Translations under genes and position numbers: made by a program
Shown: piece after piece, positions 9,668 to 19,074 of the stretch
Layout: each line of letters opens with the position of its first letter
How positions within the stretch are numbered: the first letter of the stretch is position 1
Origin: JAFNGF01 sp964567045
Lineage (GTDB): Bacteria > Planctomycetota > Phycisphaerae > Sedimentisphaerales > Anaerobacaceae
Assembly: GCA_964567045.1 (NCBI GenBank)
Contig: CAZMLE010000002.1
Coordinates: 1-64,000, forward strand
Length of the DNA: 64,000 nucleotides
Reading direction: 5' to 3'
The notes under the pieces: generated by a model
Told to the model about the DNA's origin: nothing
Seen by the model: only the letters and a program-made list of their open reading frames with translations
Databases searched by the model: none

Positions 9668-11428
9668 ATGAGAAGATCCTCTGTTATCATTATAGGCTTA
9701 TTTTTCCTGCTATACGTTGTTCCACTTGGCGTGCGCCCGATGATTATCCCTGACGAATTCCGATACGCTGAAATCTCAAGAGAAATGCTGGAAACAGGAG
9801 ATTGGGTCGTCCCGCATCTCGATGGTCTGCGGTATTTCGAGAAACCCGTGCTTGGTTACTGGCTCAATGCCATAGCCATTGCCCCCCTTCTTGCTTTCGC
9901 AAGAAACCAGGGGGGCGAAAATGCGTTTGCTGTACGTTTCTTCTCGGCTTTAGCCGCCGGCATTTCTGCGTTTTTTCTGTTCTTTCTCGCGCGAAGGTAC
10001 GCTGGTGGATATTTTGTGGGTGTTTTCGCTGCGGCAGCGTTCCTGACCTGTTTGGAAGTTTTCGCCGTTGGCACTTTCAGCACTCTCGACAGCATGTTTT
10101 GCATGTTCTTGACGGCGGCGATGACACTATTTTTTTTCGCCTATATGCAGAACCGGCCCTGGAAAGAGGCATGCATGCTCGTGCTTTCCGGCATCTCCTG
10201 TGGCCTTGCGTTTCTCACGAAGGGTTTTCTTGCCTTTGCAATACCCGCCGTGACCATAATACCATTCTTGATCTGGCAGCACCGAGCAAAGGAGATGTTC
10301 AGGATTCTGTGGGCACCTGTTGTAACGGCGGCTCTGGTAGCACTGCCATGGTGCCTGATGATTTACGTCCGAGAGAAGGACTTCTGGCACTACTTTCTCT
10401 GGACCGAACATATCCAGCGGCTCATATCGCCCAAAGGTGGACAGCACCCTGAGCCATTCTGGTTTTTCATTCCCTGCATCTTAGGGGGCGCACTTCCCTG
10501 GACAGTGCTCCTGCCAGCCGTGATTTCTGGCCTGAGAAACACACATTTATGTTCCCGCCGAGCGGGGTCCCTGGGTTCCCGCGGAGCGGGGTCCCTCAAA
10601 GATCCTCTCGTCCGCTTCGCCGTATGCTGGTTTCTGTTCCCGTTCCTGTTATTCTCAGCTTCACGAGGCAAGCTCAGTACCTATATCCTACCGTGCTTTC
10701 CGCCTCTTGCTATTCTCGTGAGTACGGGTCTGCTAAAGTATTTTGCGGCCGGAAACAAGAAGGCATTCACGGTCGCCGTGCATATCCTATCGGTGATAGT
10801 AGCAGCGCTTGTGATTTTTCTAATTCTGAGCCAGACAATGTCTGCTGCCTTCAGACTCTATGACCACCAAGAAACGTGGAAAGTAGTGCTTATGGCTATC
10901 GCTTTTCTGACATATGCCCTGTTTCTGCTTTGTGCCAGCAGGGCAGCGAATTTTCGAAAGAAGCTGGCGTATTTTGCCGTCGGCCCCACAGTCTTCATGT
11001 TCTGTACGCAGTTTGTCATGCCCAACCAACTTAAAGACGGAAAGGCACCGGGCGAGTTTCTACGGCATAACTGGCACAGAGTCTGTCCCGATACAACGCT
11101 TGTTTCTGACAACTACCTGGCATCCGCAGTCTGCTGGTGTTACAAGTGTAGCGACGTCTTCTGCCTTGGCAGGAGCGGTGAGCTTACGTACGGACTGGGA
11201 TACGACGACTCGAAGCAACGCCTGCTTGATATCGAGCGGTTCAGAGAATTGATAGCGAAAGGTTCAGGCAAAAGATGTATTACTCTGATCACCAGTACCA
11301 AACGATACGCGGAGTATGGGCGACTGCTCCCGAAGCCGGTTTTTGAGGACGTCGACCGCGGTTTCGTATTCGCTGAGTTTGCCGCCGCCGATGACCGTGA
11401 CCCGTCGTCCGTCACCCGTGACCCGTGA
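9668..11428 (+). CDS. arnT: Lipid A L-Ara4N transferase ArnT
   Basis: GT39 integral membrane enzyme of 586 residues that transfers L-Ara4N from undecaprenyl phosphate to lipid A phosphates, giving resistance to cationic peptides. The N-terminal loop (PDEFRYAEISREMLETGDW, then GLRYFEKPVLGYWLNA) and later DFWHYFLWTEHIQR and GKLSTYILPCFPPLA match ArnT closely, and the C-terminal periplasmic domain (about 430-570) includes ELTYGLGYDDSKQR. AGGGGA lies nine bases before the ATG. Residues ~295-310 are two tandem copies of an 8-codon palindromic repeat, and the last ~12 residues are encoded by another repeat. Both are absent from the enterobacterial protein. Confidence 0.94.
   Translation: MRRSSVIIIGLFFLLYVVPLGVRPMIIPDEFRYAEISREMLETGDWVVPHLDGLRYFEKPVLGYWLNAIAIAPLLAFARNQGGENAFAVRFFSALAAGISAFFLFFLARRYAGGYFVGVFAAAAFLTCLEVFAVGTFSTLDSMFCMFLTAAMTLFFFAYMQNRPWKEACMLVLSGISCGLAFLTKGFLAFAIPAVTIIPFLIWQHRAKEMFRILWAPVVTAALVALPWCLMIYVREKDFWHYFLWTEHIQRLISPKGGQHPEPFWFFIPCILGGALPWTVLLPAVISGLRNTHLCSRRAGSLGSRGAGSLKDPLVRFAVCWFLFPFLLFSASRGKLSTYILPCFPPLAILVSTGLLKYFAAGNKKAFTVAVHILSVIVAALVIFLILSQTMSAAFRLYDHQETWKVVLMAIAFLTYALFLLCASRAANFRKKLAYFAVGPTVFMFCTQFVMPNQLKDGKAPGEFLRHNWHRVCPDTTLVSDNYLASAVCWCYKCSDVFCLGRSGELTYGLGYDDSKQRLLDIERFRELIAKGSGKRCITLITSTKRYAEYGRLLPKPVFEDVDRGFVFAEFAAADDRDPSSVTRDP
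10551..10598. repeat. Tandem 24-bp palindromic repeat in arnT
   Basis: Two consecutive 24-base copies of GTTCCCGCnGAGCGGGGTCC plus four bases. Each copy has a CCCGC/GCGGG stem. The period is a multiple of three, so arnT stays open and gains eight residues per copy (CSRRAGSL, then GSRGAGSL). It sits between transmembrane helices. Confidence 0.85.
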
Positions 11429-11482
11429 CCGAGCGACGAGCGACGAGCGACGAGCAACGAGCGACGAGCAACGAGCGACGAT
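11393..11482. repeat. GACGAGC-type minisatellite at the 3' end of arnT
   Basis: A run of gtgacccgt-like units followed by tandem GACGAGC/CGACGAG units. It provides the last arnT codons and stop and extends about 50 bases downstream. A second copy of the same composite (gtgacccgt units, then GACGAGC units) lies inside the next gene at 12091, and a short degenerate piece is at 46436-46455. Confidence 0.85.
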
Positions 11483-11595
11483 CTTGGTTCACCGTGAAAA
11501 GAAGACAATGCCTCGGGAACTTCGATCGCTGGGACACTTTGGGGGACCGAAGATAGCAATGGCTAAGATATAACGGCAAAAGCTGTAGCATATCT

Positions 11596-12459
11596 ATGGA
11601 ACAAGAGCTGTTGGAGAAGTTCAGAACTTGGTTTGATGACTATGTGACGGGCTTCTATAGTGAAGATGAATACGTCAACACCAATCTCAAGATGAAGCAG
11701 TTGCATAGTCGCCGAACCTGCAGCGTGACGCGTGAACTTGTTGACCAGCTTGAACTGGACACAAATCAAAAACGAATTGCTGAGACTATAGCCCTTTTTC
11801 ATGACATCGGGCGATTTGAACAGTTCATCAGGTACGGAACCTACAACGATGCCAGAAGCGTTAACCATTGCCAACTGGGGCTTCGGGTATTGCGAGAAAC
11901 CAACGTGCTCGCGCCGGTCGATAGGGCGGAAAGAGAAGTCATTGAAAAGGCAATTGAATATCATGGACGTAAGGAGTTGCCGTCAGATTTGGACGACCAG
12001 TGCCTGCTGTTCTCAAAAGTGATACGCGACGCGGATAAGGTCGATGTTCTCTACGTTATTACAGAATACCACAAGCAGTATTTGGAAATCGTGACCCGTC
12101 GCCCGTGGCCCGTGACCCGAGCGACGAGCGACGAGCGACGAGCGACGAGAGTGCTGCAATCGCTATTGCTGGAATTGCCGGATGAACCCAAGTATTCACC
12201 CAAGATCGTTGATGCGCTCTTGCATGGCCGGCGGATCGACCACAAAGAGCTTCGAACAATGAATGATATGAGACTGCTGCTGATCGGATGGGTTTATGAT
12301 GTGAATTTTGCAGCGACATTGAAACAGATAAGAGAACGCGGGTTCCTCGATGTGCTCTTCGACTTCTTGCCCAGAACCTGTGATATCGAAAGCGTGCGTC
12401 GGATAATATCCCACTATATTGACTCAAGGATAACGGCAGGAGAGAAACAAAACCCTTGA
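11596..12459 (+). CDS. HD-domain phosphohydrolase with an in-frame repeat insertion
   Basis: A soluble 287-residue protein of the HD superfamily of metal-dependent phosphohydrolases. The metal-binding motif is seen in ETIALFHDIGRFEQF (about residues 64-78), with an upstream histidine in KQLHSRRTC, HCQLG, and a later RDADKVDVLY aspartate. The substrate is unknown. The gene is the last of the arn run, 167 bases after arnT, so its link to lipid A is only positional. Residues 166-185 are encoded by the gtgacccgt/GACGAGC minisatellite and are very arginine-rich, unlike the rest. No clear Shine-Dalgarno precedes the ATG. Confidence 0.85.
   Translation: MEQELLEKFRTWFDDYVTGFYSEDEYVNTNLKMKQLHSRRTCSVTRELVDQLELDTNQKRIAETIALFHDIGRFEQFIRYGTYNDARSVNHCQLGLRVLRETNVLAPVDRAEREVIEKAIEYHGRKELPSDLDDQCLLFSKVIRDADKVDVLYVITEYHKQYLEIVTRRPWPVTRATSDERRATRVLQSLLLELPDEPKYSPKIVDALLHGRRIDHKELRTMNDMRLLLIGWVYDVNFAATLKQIRERGFLDVLFDFLPRTCDIESVRRIISHYIDSRITAGEKQNP
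12091..12149. repeat. GACGAGC minisatellite inside the HD gene
   Basis: The composite of gtgacccgt-like units plus tandem GACGAGC units, 59 bases, read in frame as VTRRPWPVTRATSDERRATR. It matches the element at 11393-11482. The flanking coding sequence continues as a normal HD protein on both sides, so it looks like an insertion. Confidence 0.85.
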
Positions 12460-12659
12460 GAGTGGAGGGCGTGCTTCGGCATAGGCAAATGGGTCAACAG
12501 CACATAATTTATAACTGGCTGCCAAACTGTAAATAATAGCTGCTTGTTTGCAACCAAGATCACGGAGGTCGCAGAGAATCCCGATTGATCGGGATCATAA
12601 TCCTTCATCTCACCGCTCTGGGCGTACTCTGCGGTTAACCCGGCCATACGTCTGGCGGG
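12460..12659. other. Intergenic region with family A palindrome at 12639-12659
   Basis: About 200 bases between the convergent HD and sulfatase genes. The CCATACGTCTGGCGGGT palindrome (family A) is at 12639-12659. A related palindrome, AATCCG...CGGATT around ATACGT, lies immediately beside it at 12662-12683 and encodes the last residues and stop region of the sulfatase. No strong terminator or RNA gene was recognised. Confidence 0.6.
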
Positions 12660-14138
12660 TTAATCCGCAGATACGTCCGGATTGTAATCCGCATTCGGTA
12701 TGGGCAGTTTCGCGTTTGTAGTCTTGAGCCAGTCGGTCAACTTCACATCGAGCTGGCGGACCTTTTCCGGCATCTTTTCAGAAAGCTCGTTTTGCTCCGA
12801 CAGGTCATCCTTTAGATTGAACAGCTCGAAAGCCTTACCTTCGTATCGCTTGATCAGCTTCCAGTCGCCTACCCGGATAATGCTGTAGGGTACAACGTCG
12901 GCGCGATAGTGCGGAAAGTGCCAGTAGATTGCATCGCGGCCAAGCGGTTTGACGCCGTTGGATTTTAGATGCTCAACGAGGGATACGCCGTCAATAGCAC
13001 GGTCACGGGGCAGGGGGACACCGGCCAACTGGCAAAGCGTCGGGAAGTAATCGACACTGATCACCGGCTCGTGACTGACAGTGCCCGCTTTTGCAATTTT
13101 TGGCCAGCGAATAATGACCGGCTCGCGGATACCGCCTTCATACGGGTATCCCTTGCCCGCTCGCAACGGAGCGTTGTTGGTCACGTTCAGCAGGCCGCCG
13201 TTATCGCTGGTGAAAATAATGACCGTCTTTTCAACCAGGTCAAGCTCATCCAGCACGGCTATAATTTTGCCTACAGCGTCGTCCACGCTCTCCACCATCG
13301 CCGCATAGGCGGGGTTTTTCTGCCCGAACAAAGGTCTCCCGCGGTACTTTTCCATTAGCTTTTCCTTGGCCTGGATGGGCGTATGAACCGCGTAGTGAGC
13401 CATATAAAGAAAGAACGGCTTATCTTTGTGCCGGCGGATAAATCCAACTGCCTCATCGGCCTCACGGTCGGTTAGATATTCGCCTTTGCGGTGGGGCGGC
13501 AGGGTCGGGATTTGTCCCTGTCCAGCTCGAAAATACGGGTCAAAATAGCTTGGCGGCTGTCCGAAGTCGCAGCCGCCGATATTGAAATCAAAGCCCTGCT
13601 TATCCGGATACCAGTCATCCGCCCCCAAATGCCATTTGCCGATATGGCAGCAGGTGTATCCCGCCGGCTTGAGCACTTCGGCGATAGTGATTTCGTCCAG
13701 CTCCATCCACAAGGCGTTCTCCGGACACAAAAGTTTTTTATTTTTATCGCCGACATATCCACTGGGGTTTTTCTTGTCTGCCGGAATTTTGCCGCCCTGA
13801 AAACGCGAACGAATCCAGTCGGTGACGCCCAGCCGGGCAGGATACCGCCCCGTCATGATAGCGGCACGGGTGGGCGAACAGACTGCACAGGCAGCGTAGC
13901 CCTCGGTGAACCGCATACCGTCGGCGGCGAGTCTGTCGATGTTTGGCGTCTCATAGAACTTGCTGCCATAACAGCCGGTGTCCATCCAGCCCATGTCATC
14001 AATCAGGATCAGGATGAAATTGAGCCTATCGCGGGCAGATGCTCCAAAGGCAGACCCTACTTGACCGGCCCAAAGAGTCGCAGTTGCCAGACCTGCCAAC
14101 TTCAGAAAGTCACGACGGGCGAAATCTTTTCCGCCCAC
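12660..14138 (-). CDS. Tat-exported sulfatase (arylsulfatase A-like)
   Basis: A type I sulfatase of 492 residues that hydrolyses sulfate esters, probably of algal or animal polysaccharides. It depends on formylglycine: the Cys in AVCSPTRAAIMTGRYP is the modified residue. Metal ligands are visible in ILILIDDMGW and IIFTSDNGG. The N-terminus is a Tat signal (ARRDFLKLAGLATAT). The start chosen is a GTG at 14138 with GGAGG nine bases upstream; the longer open frame up to 14210 merely reads through a double-hairpin repeat. The C-terminus (about NADYNPDVSAD) is encoded by a palindromic repeat. No sulfatase-maturing enzyme is nearby. Confidence 0.92.
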   Translation of the reverse strand: MGGKDFARRDFLKLAGLATATLWAGQVGSAFGASARDRLNFILILIDDMGWMDTGCYGSKFYETPNIDRLAADGMRFTEGYAACAVCSPTRAAIMTGRYPARLGVTDWIRSRFQGGKIPADKKNPSGYVGDKNKKLLCPENALWMELDEITIAEVLKPAGYTCCHIGKWHLGADDWYPDKQGFDFNIGGCDFGQPPSYFDPYFRAGQGQIPTLPPHRKGEYLTDREADEAVGFIRRHKDKPFFLYMAHYAVHTPIQAKEKLMEKYRGRPLFGQKNPAYAAMVESVDDAVGKIIAVLDELDLVEKTVIIFTSDNGGLLNVTNNAPLRAGKGYPYEGGIREPVIIRWPKIAKAGTVSHEPVISVDYFPTLCQLAGVPLPRDRAIDGVSLVEHLKSNGVKPLGRDAIYWHFPHYRADVVPYSIIRVGDWKLIKRYEGKAFELFNLKDDLSEQNELSEKMPEKVRQLDVKLTDWLKTTNAKLPIPNADYNPDVSAD

Positions 14139-14159
14139 TTTTGCTTTCCTCCAATCTAC

Positions 14160-14210
14160 GTGGCACGGGCTTCCAGCCCGTGAAAAACACGGCCAAGATG
14201 GCCGTGCCAC
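14160..14210. repeat. 51-bp double-hairpin palindromic repeat
   Basis: Outer arms GTGGCACGG and CCGTGCCAC at 14160 and 14202 enclose two inner hairpins (CACGGGC/GCCCGTG and CACGGCC/GGCCGTG). It lies just upstream of the sulfatase Shine-Dalgarno and creates a false N-terminal extension of that frame. Confidence 0.8.
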
Positions 14211-14379
14211 TACACAAGCTGCAGGTTAGCTTACGGCAGAATTATTGGAAACGCAAATGAAAATGGGCGTCCGCAGCTCACTGCGCTGGCCGCGGGGCAG
14301 CCCATCAGAGCCAGAAGGTGTGTGACTGATTTTTCTGGCAGCCCATAACAACGTTCGTGACAGGATCTTATAGCCCATT

Positions 14380-14494
14380 GTCATTGCGAGGGAGCCCTTC
14401 GACTGAGCTCAGGGTAAACTCCGCGACCGAAGCAATCTCTACCATTGATAGTTTTGAGATTGCCACGCCCCGACAAGTCGGGGCTCGCAATGAC
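14380..14494. repeat. Paired GTCATTGCGAG...AGCAATCT repeats (family B)
   Basis: Unit one is 14380-14438 and unit two, inverted, is 14458-14494. Both have GTCATTGCGAG and GCAATCT ends, with different hairpins in the middle (GCCCCGAC/GTCGGGGC in the second). The family recurs at 40148, 40538 and 48997. The rest of the 14211-14666 spacer holds nothing I recognise. Confidence 0.8.
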
Positions 14495-14666
14495 AAGGGC
14501 CTGCCATAAAATCTGGTCACACACGCCACAAGCGTCAGCGCCCGGCAAACCTTGACCTGCCGGCTGTCCAAGGTAAAATAAGGCAAGTGGCGCCGCCGTA
14601 TCTGAGCTGTAACGCAAACTTCAGTAGCGTGGGCGAGCGTTTTGGACCAAACAGGAAGGCAAGACT

Positions 14667-16412
14667 ATGGAACGGCGATCTTTTCTGAAGCTTACCGGCA
14701 GCGTGTGCACATCGACACTTCTTGGCGGCAATTTATCGTTCGGCAAAGGACGCGACGCAAGTGCCGGGCGTGGCAGCGTACGTATTGATGATAGTATGGA
14801 GCAGAACAGAAATCAAAACCGCTCCACAGTTGTTTGTCAGAATGGAATTGTCTGTTCGAGTCAGCCTCTGGCCAGTATGGCCGGCGTCGACATCCTAAAG
14901 GGGGGCGGCAACGCGATAGATGCAGCCATTTGCGCCAACGCTATGCTCAGCGTGGTCGAGCCGATGATGTGCGGGCCGGGCGGCGACCTCTTTGCCATCG
15001 TCTGGAACGAGAAAGAGCGAAGGCTTTTCGGTCTGAATGCGAGCGGCCGGTCGCCGTACGATTGGACTATCCAGCAGGCGCAGGCCCTCGGACTTAAGGA
15101 GATTCCCGCCCACAGCCCATTATCCTGGAGCGTGCCGGGCTGCATCAGCGGATGGGCAGCACTACAAAAAAGATTTGGAAGACTGAGTTTAGCCCAGGAT
15201 TTGGAGCCCGCGATTTTTTACGCGCGCGAAGGGTTCCCCGTCTCGCCCATCATTGCTACTTCCTGGTCATTCGGCTCGATAGGAAATCCTGAACTCGCTA
15301 AGACTTTTATGCCCGATGGCAAAGCGGTGCGTTTCGGAGACATCTTCAAAAATCCGGACTTGGCCCGCTTTTTCGAGATTATCGCTCGTGATGGTCCGGA
15401 AGCTTTCTATCAGGGAGAAATCACCGAGAGGATCGTGAAGTTCTCGCAGCAGCACGGCGGACGGTTTTCGATGCGTGACTTTCGGGAGCACGCCGCCGAC
15501 CGGACCGATCCGGTCAGCACGAACTATCGCGGCTACGATGTCTGGGAGCTTCCGCCCAACGGTCAGGGAATCGCCGCTCTGCAAATGCTGAATATGCTGG
15601 AGCAATTTGACATCGGCTCTATGGAACCCAACTCTGCGGAGCACCTGCATCTTTTCATAGAAGCAAAGAAACTTGCCTTTGAGGATCGTGCCGTTTACTA
15701 TGCGGATATGGACTTTGCCGAAGTTCCTCTGAAACAGCTCATCGGTAAAGATTACGCCAAGCAGCGAGCAAAGCTGATTGATCCGAAGCGTGCCGCTCAG
15801 AGTGTAGCAGCCGGCAGGCTCAAAGGCCCATCCGAGACGATTTATCTGACGACTGCCGACAAAGAAGGCAATATGGTCTCTCTTATCCAGAGCATTTATT
15901 ACGCCTGGGGTTCGGGTTTTGTGCCGGACGGGCTGGGCTTTTGTCTTCAGAATCGCGGGCAATTATTCTGTCTTGATCCCGAGCACCTTAATAAGTTGGA
16001 GCCGCACAAACGGCCTTTTCATACGATTATACCTGCGTTCGTGACCCAGGCCGGCGAGCCGGTCTTTTCGTTTGGCGTGATGGGAGGCGACTTTCAGCCG
16101 CAGGGCCATGTGCAGGTGCTGATGAACACAATTGATTTCGGTATGTCACCGCAGCAGGCGGGTGAACAGCCGCGCGTGCAGCATTCTGAAAGTTCGACGC
16201 CGACCGGGCACAAAATGGTCGACGGCGGCTCGGTTGGCTTTGAGCGCGGCACCTCTGAAGACGTCAAGCTAAAACTCGCCTATATGGGCCATAGAATAAG
16301 ACCCGGCGTAGGTTCGTTCGGCGGCTATCAGGGAATCTGGAGGCAGTCAAATCCACGACGCTATTTTGGCGGCTCCGACCCGCGCAAGGACGGCTGCGCA
16401 ATAGGATATTAG
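14667..16412 (+). CDS. Gamma-glutamyltransferase family N-terminal nucleophile hydrolase
   Basis: A 581-residue member of the gamma-glutamyltransferase/acylase family of self-processing Ntn hydrolases. The early segment GGGNAIDAAICANAMLSVVE and the NASGRSP stretch are family hallmarks. The autocleavage threonine is probably in SETIYLTTADKEGNMVSL (about residue 390), splitting the protein into two subunits. The N-terminus (ERRSFLKLTGSVCTS) is Tat-like, so it is exported. AGGAAGG lies seven bases before the ATG. The exact substrate (glutathione or another gamma-glutamyl or acyl amide) cannot be read. It is convergent with the S9 peptidase and separated from it by only ~50 bases. Confidence 0.9.
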   Translation: MERRSFLKLTGSVCTSTLLGGNLSFGKGRDASAGRGSVRIDDSMEQNRNQNRSTVVCQNGIVCSSQPLASMAGVDILKGGGNAIDAAICANAMLSVVEPMMCGPGGDLFAIVWNEKERRLFGLNASGRSPYDWTIQQAQALGLKEIPAHSPLSWSVPGCISGWAALQKRFGRLSLAQDLEPAIFYAREGFPVSPIIATSWSFGSIGNPELAKTFMPDGKAVRFGDIFKNPDLARFFEIIARDGPEAFYQGEITERIVKFSQQHGGRFSMRDFREHAADRTDPVSTNYRGYDVWELPPNGQGIAALQMLNMLEQFDIGSMEPNSAEHLHLFIEAKKLAFEDRAVYYADMDFAEVPLKQLIGKDYAKQRAKLIDPKRAAQSVAAGRLKGPSETIYLTTADKEGNMVSLIQSIYYAWGSGFVPDGLGFCLQNRGQLFCLDPEHLNKLEPHKRPFHTIIPAFVTQAGEPVFSFGVMGGDFQPQGHVQVLMNTIDFGMSPQQAGEQPRVQHSESSTPTGHKMVDGGSVGFERGTSEDVKLKLAYMGHRIRPGVGSFGGYQGIWRQSNPRRYFGGSDPRKDGCAIGY

Positions 16413-16465
16413 AAAACTGGGTGTACGTATTGTCGACAAATCTGGGCGGCAATCTACCTGCAGAG

Positions 16466-18625
16466 TCACTGTGATTGAGACTTTGGCCGACCATATTCTA
16501 AGCCAAGCTCATGCAGCAAGAAGGCATGCCAGTGGACGCTCTCGGCAATCTGCTCACTTAACGGCGTAGCAAGACCGTGGCCCGTATCGGAGCTGGTTCG
16601 CAGCAGAATAGGCTGACCTGAAGAAGTTGCTGCCTGCAGGCGAGCAGTCATCTTCCGGGAGTGCATCGGATCAACGCGAGGGTCATTGGCGCCGGTAAGA
16701 AACAGGACGGCCGGATAAGGCATACCGTCCTTGACATTATGGTAAGGCGAATATGCTAAAAGTGCACGGAATTGTTCAGGGTCCTTCACACTACCGAATT
16801 CAGGGACATTGAACTGCCCATTAGGCGTGAGCTCAAATCGCAGCATGTCATATATGCCGACAAAGGAAACTACGGCTCTGCATAACTTTGGGTGCTGGGT
16901 GACCATAGCACCCATGAGCAATCCGCCATTGCTCCCACCAATGATTGCCAGTTTGTCGGGTGTTGTATAGCCCGCATCAATCAAGTACCGCATGGCAGCG
17001 GCAAAATCAGCAAAGACATTCTGTTTATTGGTAAGCATGCCGTCCTTGTGCCATTGCTCCCCAAATTCGCCTCCGCCGCGGAGATTGGCTTGTGCACAAA
17101 CGCCTCCCTGGTCAATCCAAACACGGCGTAGAGCGCTAAATCCAGGTTTCTCACTGATCCCATACCCACCATAGCCAGTAAGTAAGACGCGATTTGAGCC
17201 ATCTAATTTGACTGCCTTGCGGCGAATCATGTTAATGGGTACTCGCGTCCCGTCTTTGGAAGTGGCGTATTCACGGACCACCTCGCAGTCAGAAAAATCA
17301 ACAGGCGGCTGGTCAACTAAGCGGGTCTTGACTGTCTTTACCTTGCCAGGAGTAAATCCACACCAAGCTGGGGGATCAATATATGAACAGCTATGGTAAA
17401 GAATGGCATCGTTATCCAGAGCAACGATTTGCCCTACACCGGAAATCGGCAGAATGTCTGGTCCAGCCTGCCTGTTTCCATCGCAGTCAAAAACCCGAAT
17501 CTCCGAAGGACCTCCGAGCTGGTAGGTAACATACAAACGGGTTTCTGTGGCTACAATAGGGGGATGGCCATAGAAATCAGAAACAATGGCGTCCTTGCTC
17601 TCGGGCACTATGACTTGCGCATTTTCCAGCGACCGATCAGCCAAAGATAGCCTTAGTATCTTGCCTCTGGGCGCACCAGCACGGGAAAGCAGAAACAACG
17701 TATCGCCGCCAAATATCGCCTGGACTATCTGGTCATCGTAGTCAGCTATCTGCTGCCACTGCCCGTCTGGCAGACGCACATAGTGTGCGAAACGACCACT
17801 GTCGCCATACTGGACAGTTGCCAGCACACGGCCGGAATTTATGTCGGTCTCGAGACTGATTTCCGCTATGCGGGGGAAGTCCTTACCAATCTCGTAATGG
17901 TCCTGATCAGATGGGGTCCCTATTTCGTGAAACCAGACTTGCTGATAGAAGTCCATGTCTTCTTCAGGACGTTCCCCTTGTCGCGGACAACGGGTATAGT
18001 AGATACCCGAGCCGTCTGGTATCCAGGCGACATCACCACCAGCGGTGCCGCCGTTGACACGTGGTATTAATTCCCCGATTTCCTTGCCGCTGGCTGTCTC
18101 ATATATATGAACGTCTCCACTTTCTGAGCCGCCGACCGAAAGCGAGACAGCAATAAGACTGCCATCTAGGGATGGCACATACCAGTCGATTGATGTTGCA
18201 CCGCTGGGATCGATCCTGGTTGGGTCAACAATGGCTCGCTCAAGCTCTGGCTGTTGTGCCGACGGCATAGCTACCAATAACGGCTGCTCCCGTGGCGGCT
18301 GCCGCTTCATAGCGAAGAGCGTTCCTTTACGCCAAGAGAGCGAGTAATAACTCACAGATTCGGCGCTCATAATTTGAGTGATTCGTTCGCGAAGCTCTTT
18401 GACATAGGGTAGCTTATCAAGCACACTTCGAGCGTAGGTATTCTGTTGGCTGCTCCAGGATTGCACCTGCTCATCATCCCAGTCCTCAAGCCACTGGTAC
18501 GGATCGCTGACCTGGACACCATGATATGTGTTGGCAACCGGTATCTGAGCAGTGTGGGGTGGACCAAAGCCGGCACAGCCGCTCAGAACAATCAACAGAC
18601 AAGTCGTTAGCTTTGCGTAGCCCAT
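16466..18625 (-). CDS. S9 prolyl oligopeptidase family lipoprotein
   Basis: A serine peptidase of 719 residues with an N-terminal lipoprotein signal (LLIVLSGC), so it is membrane-anchored outside the cytoplasm. After the N-terminal cap (VANTYHGVQVSDPYQWLED) comes a seven-bladed propeller region, then an alpha/beta hydrolase domain with the catalytic Ser in GGSNGGLLMG, Asp in GANDPRVDP and His in SDTGHGLATP. This is complete for a prolyl oligopeptidase. The ATG at 18625 is preceded by AAAGGAATTGAGG; an upstream in-frame start is less good. It degrades short peptides, probably proline-containing. Confidence 0.93.
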   Translation of the reverse strand: MGYAKLTTCLLIVLSGCAGFGPPHTAQIPVANTYHGVQVSDPYQWLEDWDDEQVQSWSSQQNTYARSVLDKLPYVKELRERITQIMSAESVSYYSLSWRKGTLFAMKRQPPREQPLLVAMPSAQQPELERAIVDPTRIDPSGATSIDWYVPSLDGSLIAVSLSVGGSESGDVHIYETASGKEIGELIPRVNGGTAGGDVAWIPDGSGIYYTRCPRQGERPEEDMDFYQQVWFHEIGTPSDQDHYEIGKDFPRIAEISLETDINSGRVLATVQYGDSGRFAHYVRLPDGQWQQIADYDDQIVQAIFGGDTLFLLSRAGAPRGKILRLSLADRSLENAQVIVPESKDAIVSDFYGHPPIVATETRLYVTYQLGGPSEIRVFDCDGNRQAGPDILPISGVGQIVALDNDAILYHSCSYIDPPAWCGFTPGKVKTVKTRLVDQPPVDFSDCEVVREYATSKDGTRVPINMIRRKAVKLDGSNRVLLTGYGGYGISEKPGFSALRRVWIDQGGVCAQANLRGGGEFGEQWHKDGMLTNKQNVFADFAAAMRYLIDAGYTTPDKLAIIGGSNGGLLMGAMVTQHPKLCRAVVSFVGIYDMLRFELTPNGQFNVPEFGSVKDPEQFRALLAYSPYHNVKDGMPYPAVLFLTGANDPRVDPMHSRKMTARLQAATSSGQPILLRTSSDTGHGLATPLSEQIAESVHWHAFLLHELGLEYGRPKSQSQ

Positions 18626-18649
18626 CCTCAATTCCTTTCTCTTTGGCAA

Positions 18650-19074
18650 ACTTATCGCATCCTTCCTACATCAGCGCTCGCAGTTTATACTAAATCCAAC
18701 GCTTTACGTTCAATAAAAATCTTTGGCGGGGTGTCTGTCGATTGCATTATGCGCGGCACTGCATATGTGTCTCGCGTTTGTCTGAATCGGGTCGCAGTCC
18801 TGCCGGAGATATAGTGACTTGTCCGCGCAGCGGCAGCGAGCTGTGTGTTCATACGCACCACGATAACATTACAATAAGAAGCGCGTTCCACGCACAAAAA
18901 TTCCCGCGAGGTGCTACTACACAAGATGTATCAATTTTGCGACCAAAAAATTTTACACTTTTATTTTTTTTGTTGCAAAATTTTCTGCGGCTATCCAAAA
19001 TATGTGATGAAGAGTATGGCCACGGATACAGGCCAGCCTATCAAACATCTTAATCTAACATGGAGGTACTGAGA
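18650..19074. other. Gene-poor region upstream of the lysine-rich mini-gene
   Basis: About 420 bases between the S9 gene (reading left) and the mini-gene at 19075. The 18930-18990 part is very AT-rich with runs of A and T, as in a promoter or curved DNA. No ORF with good codon structure or known RNA was recognised. Confidence 0.5.

Noticed and set aside
15267..15962. Minus-strand open frame of 231 codons inside the gamma-glutamyltransferase gene
   Set aside because: It lies wholly within a well-supported gene on the other strand and shows no family motif.
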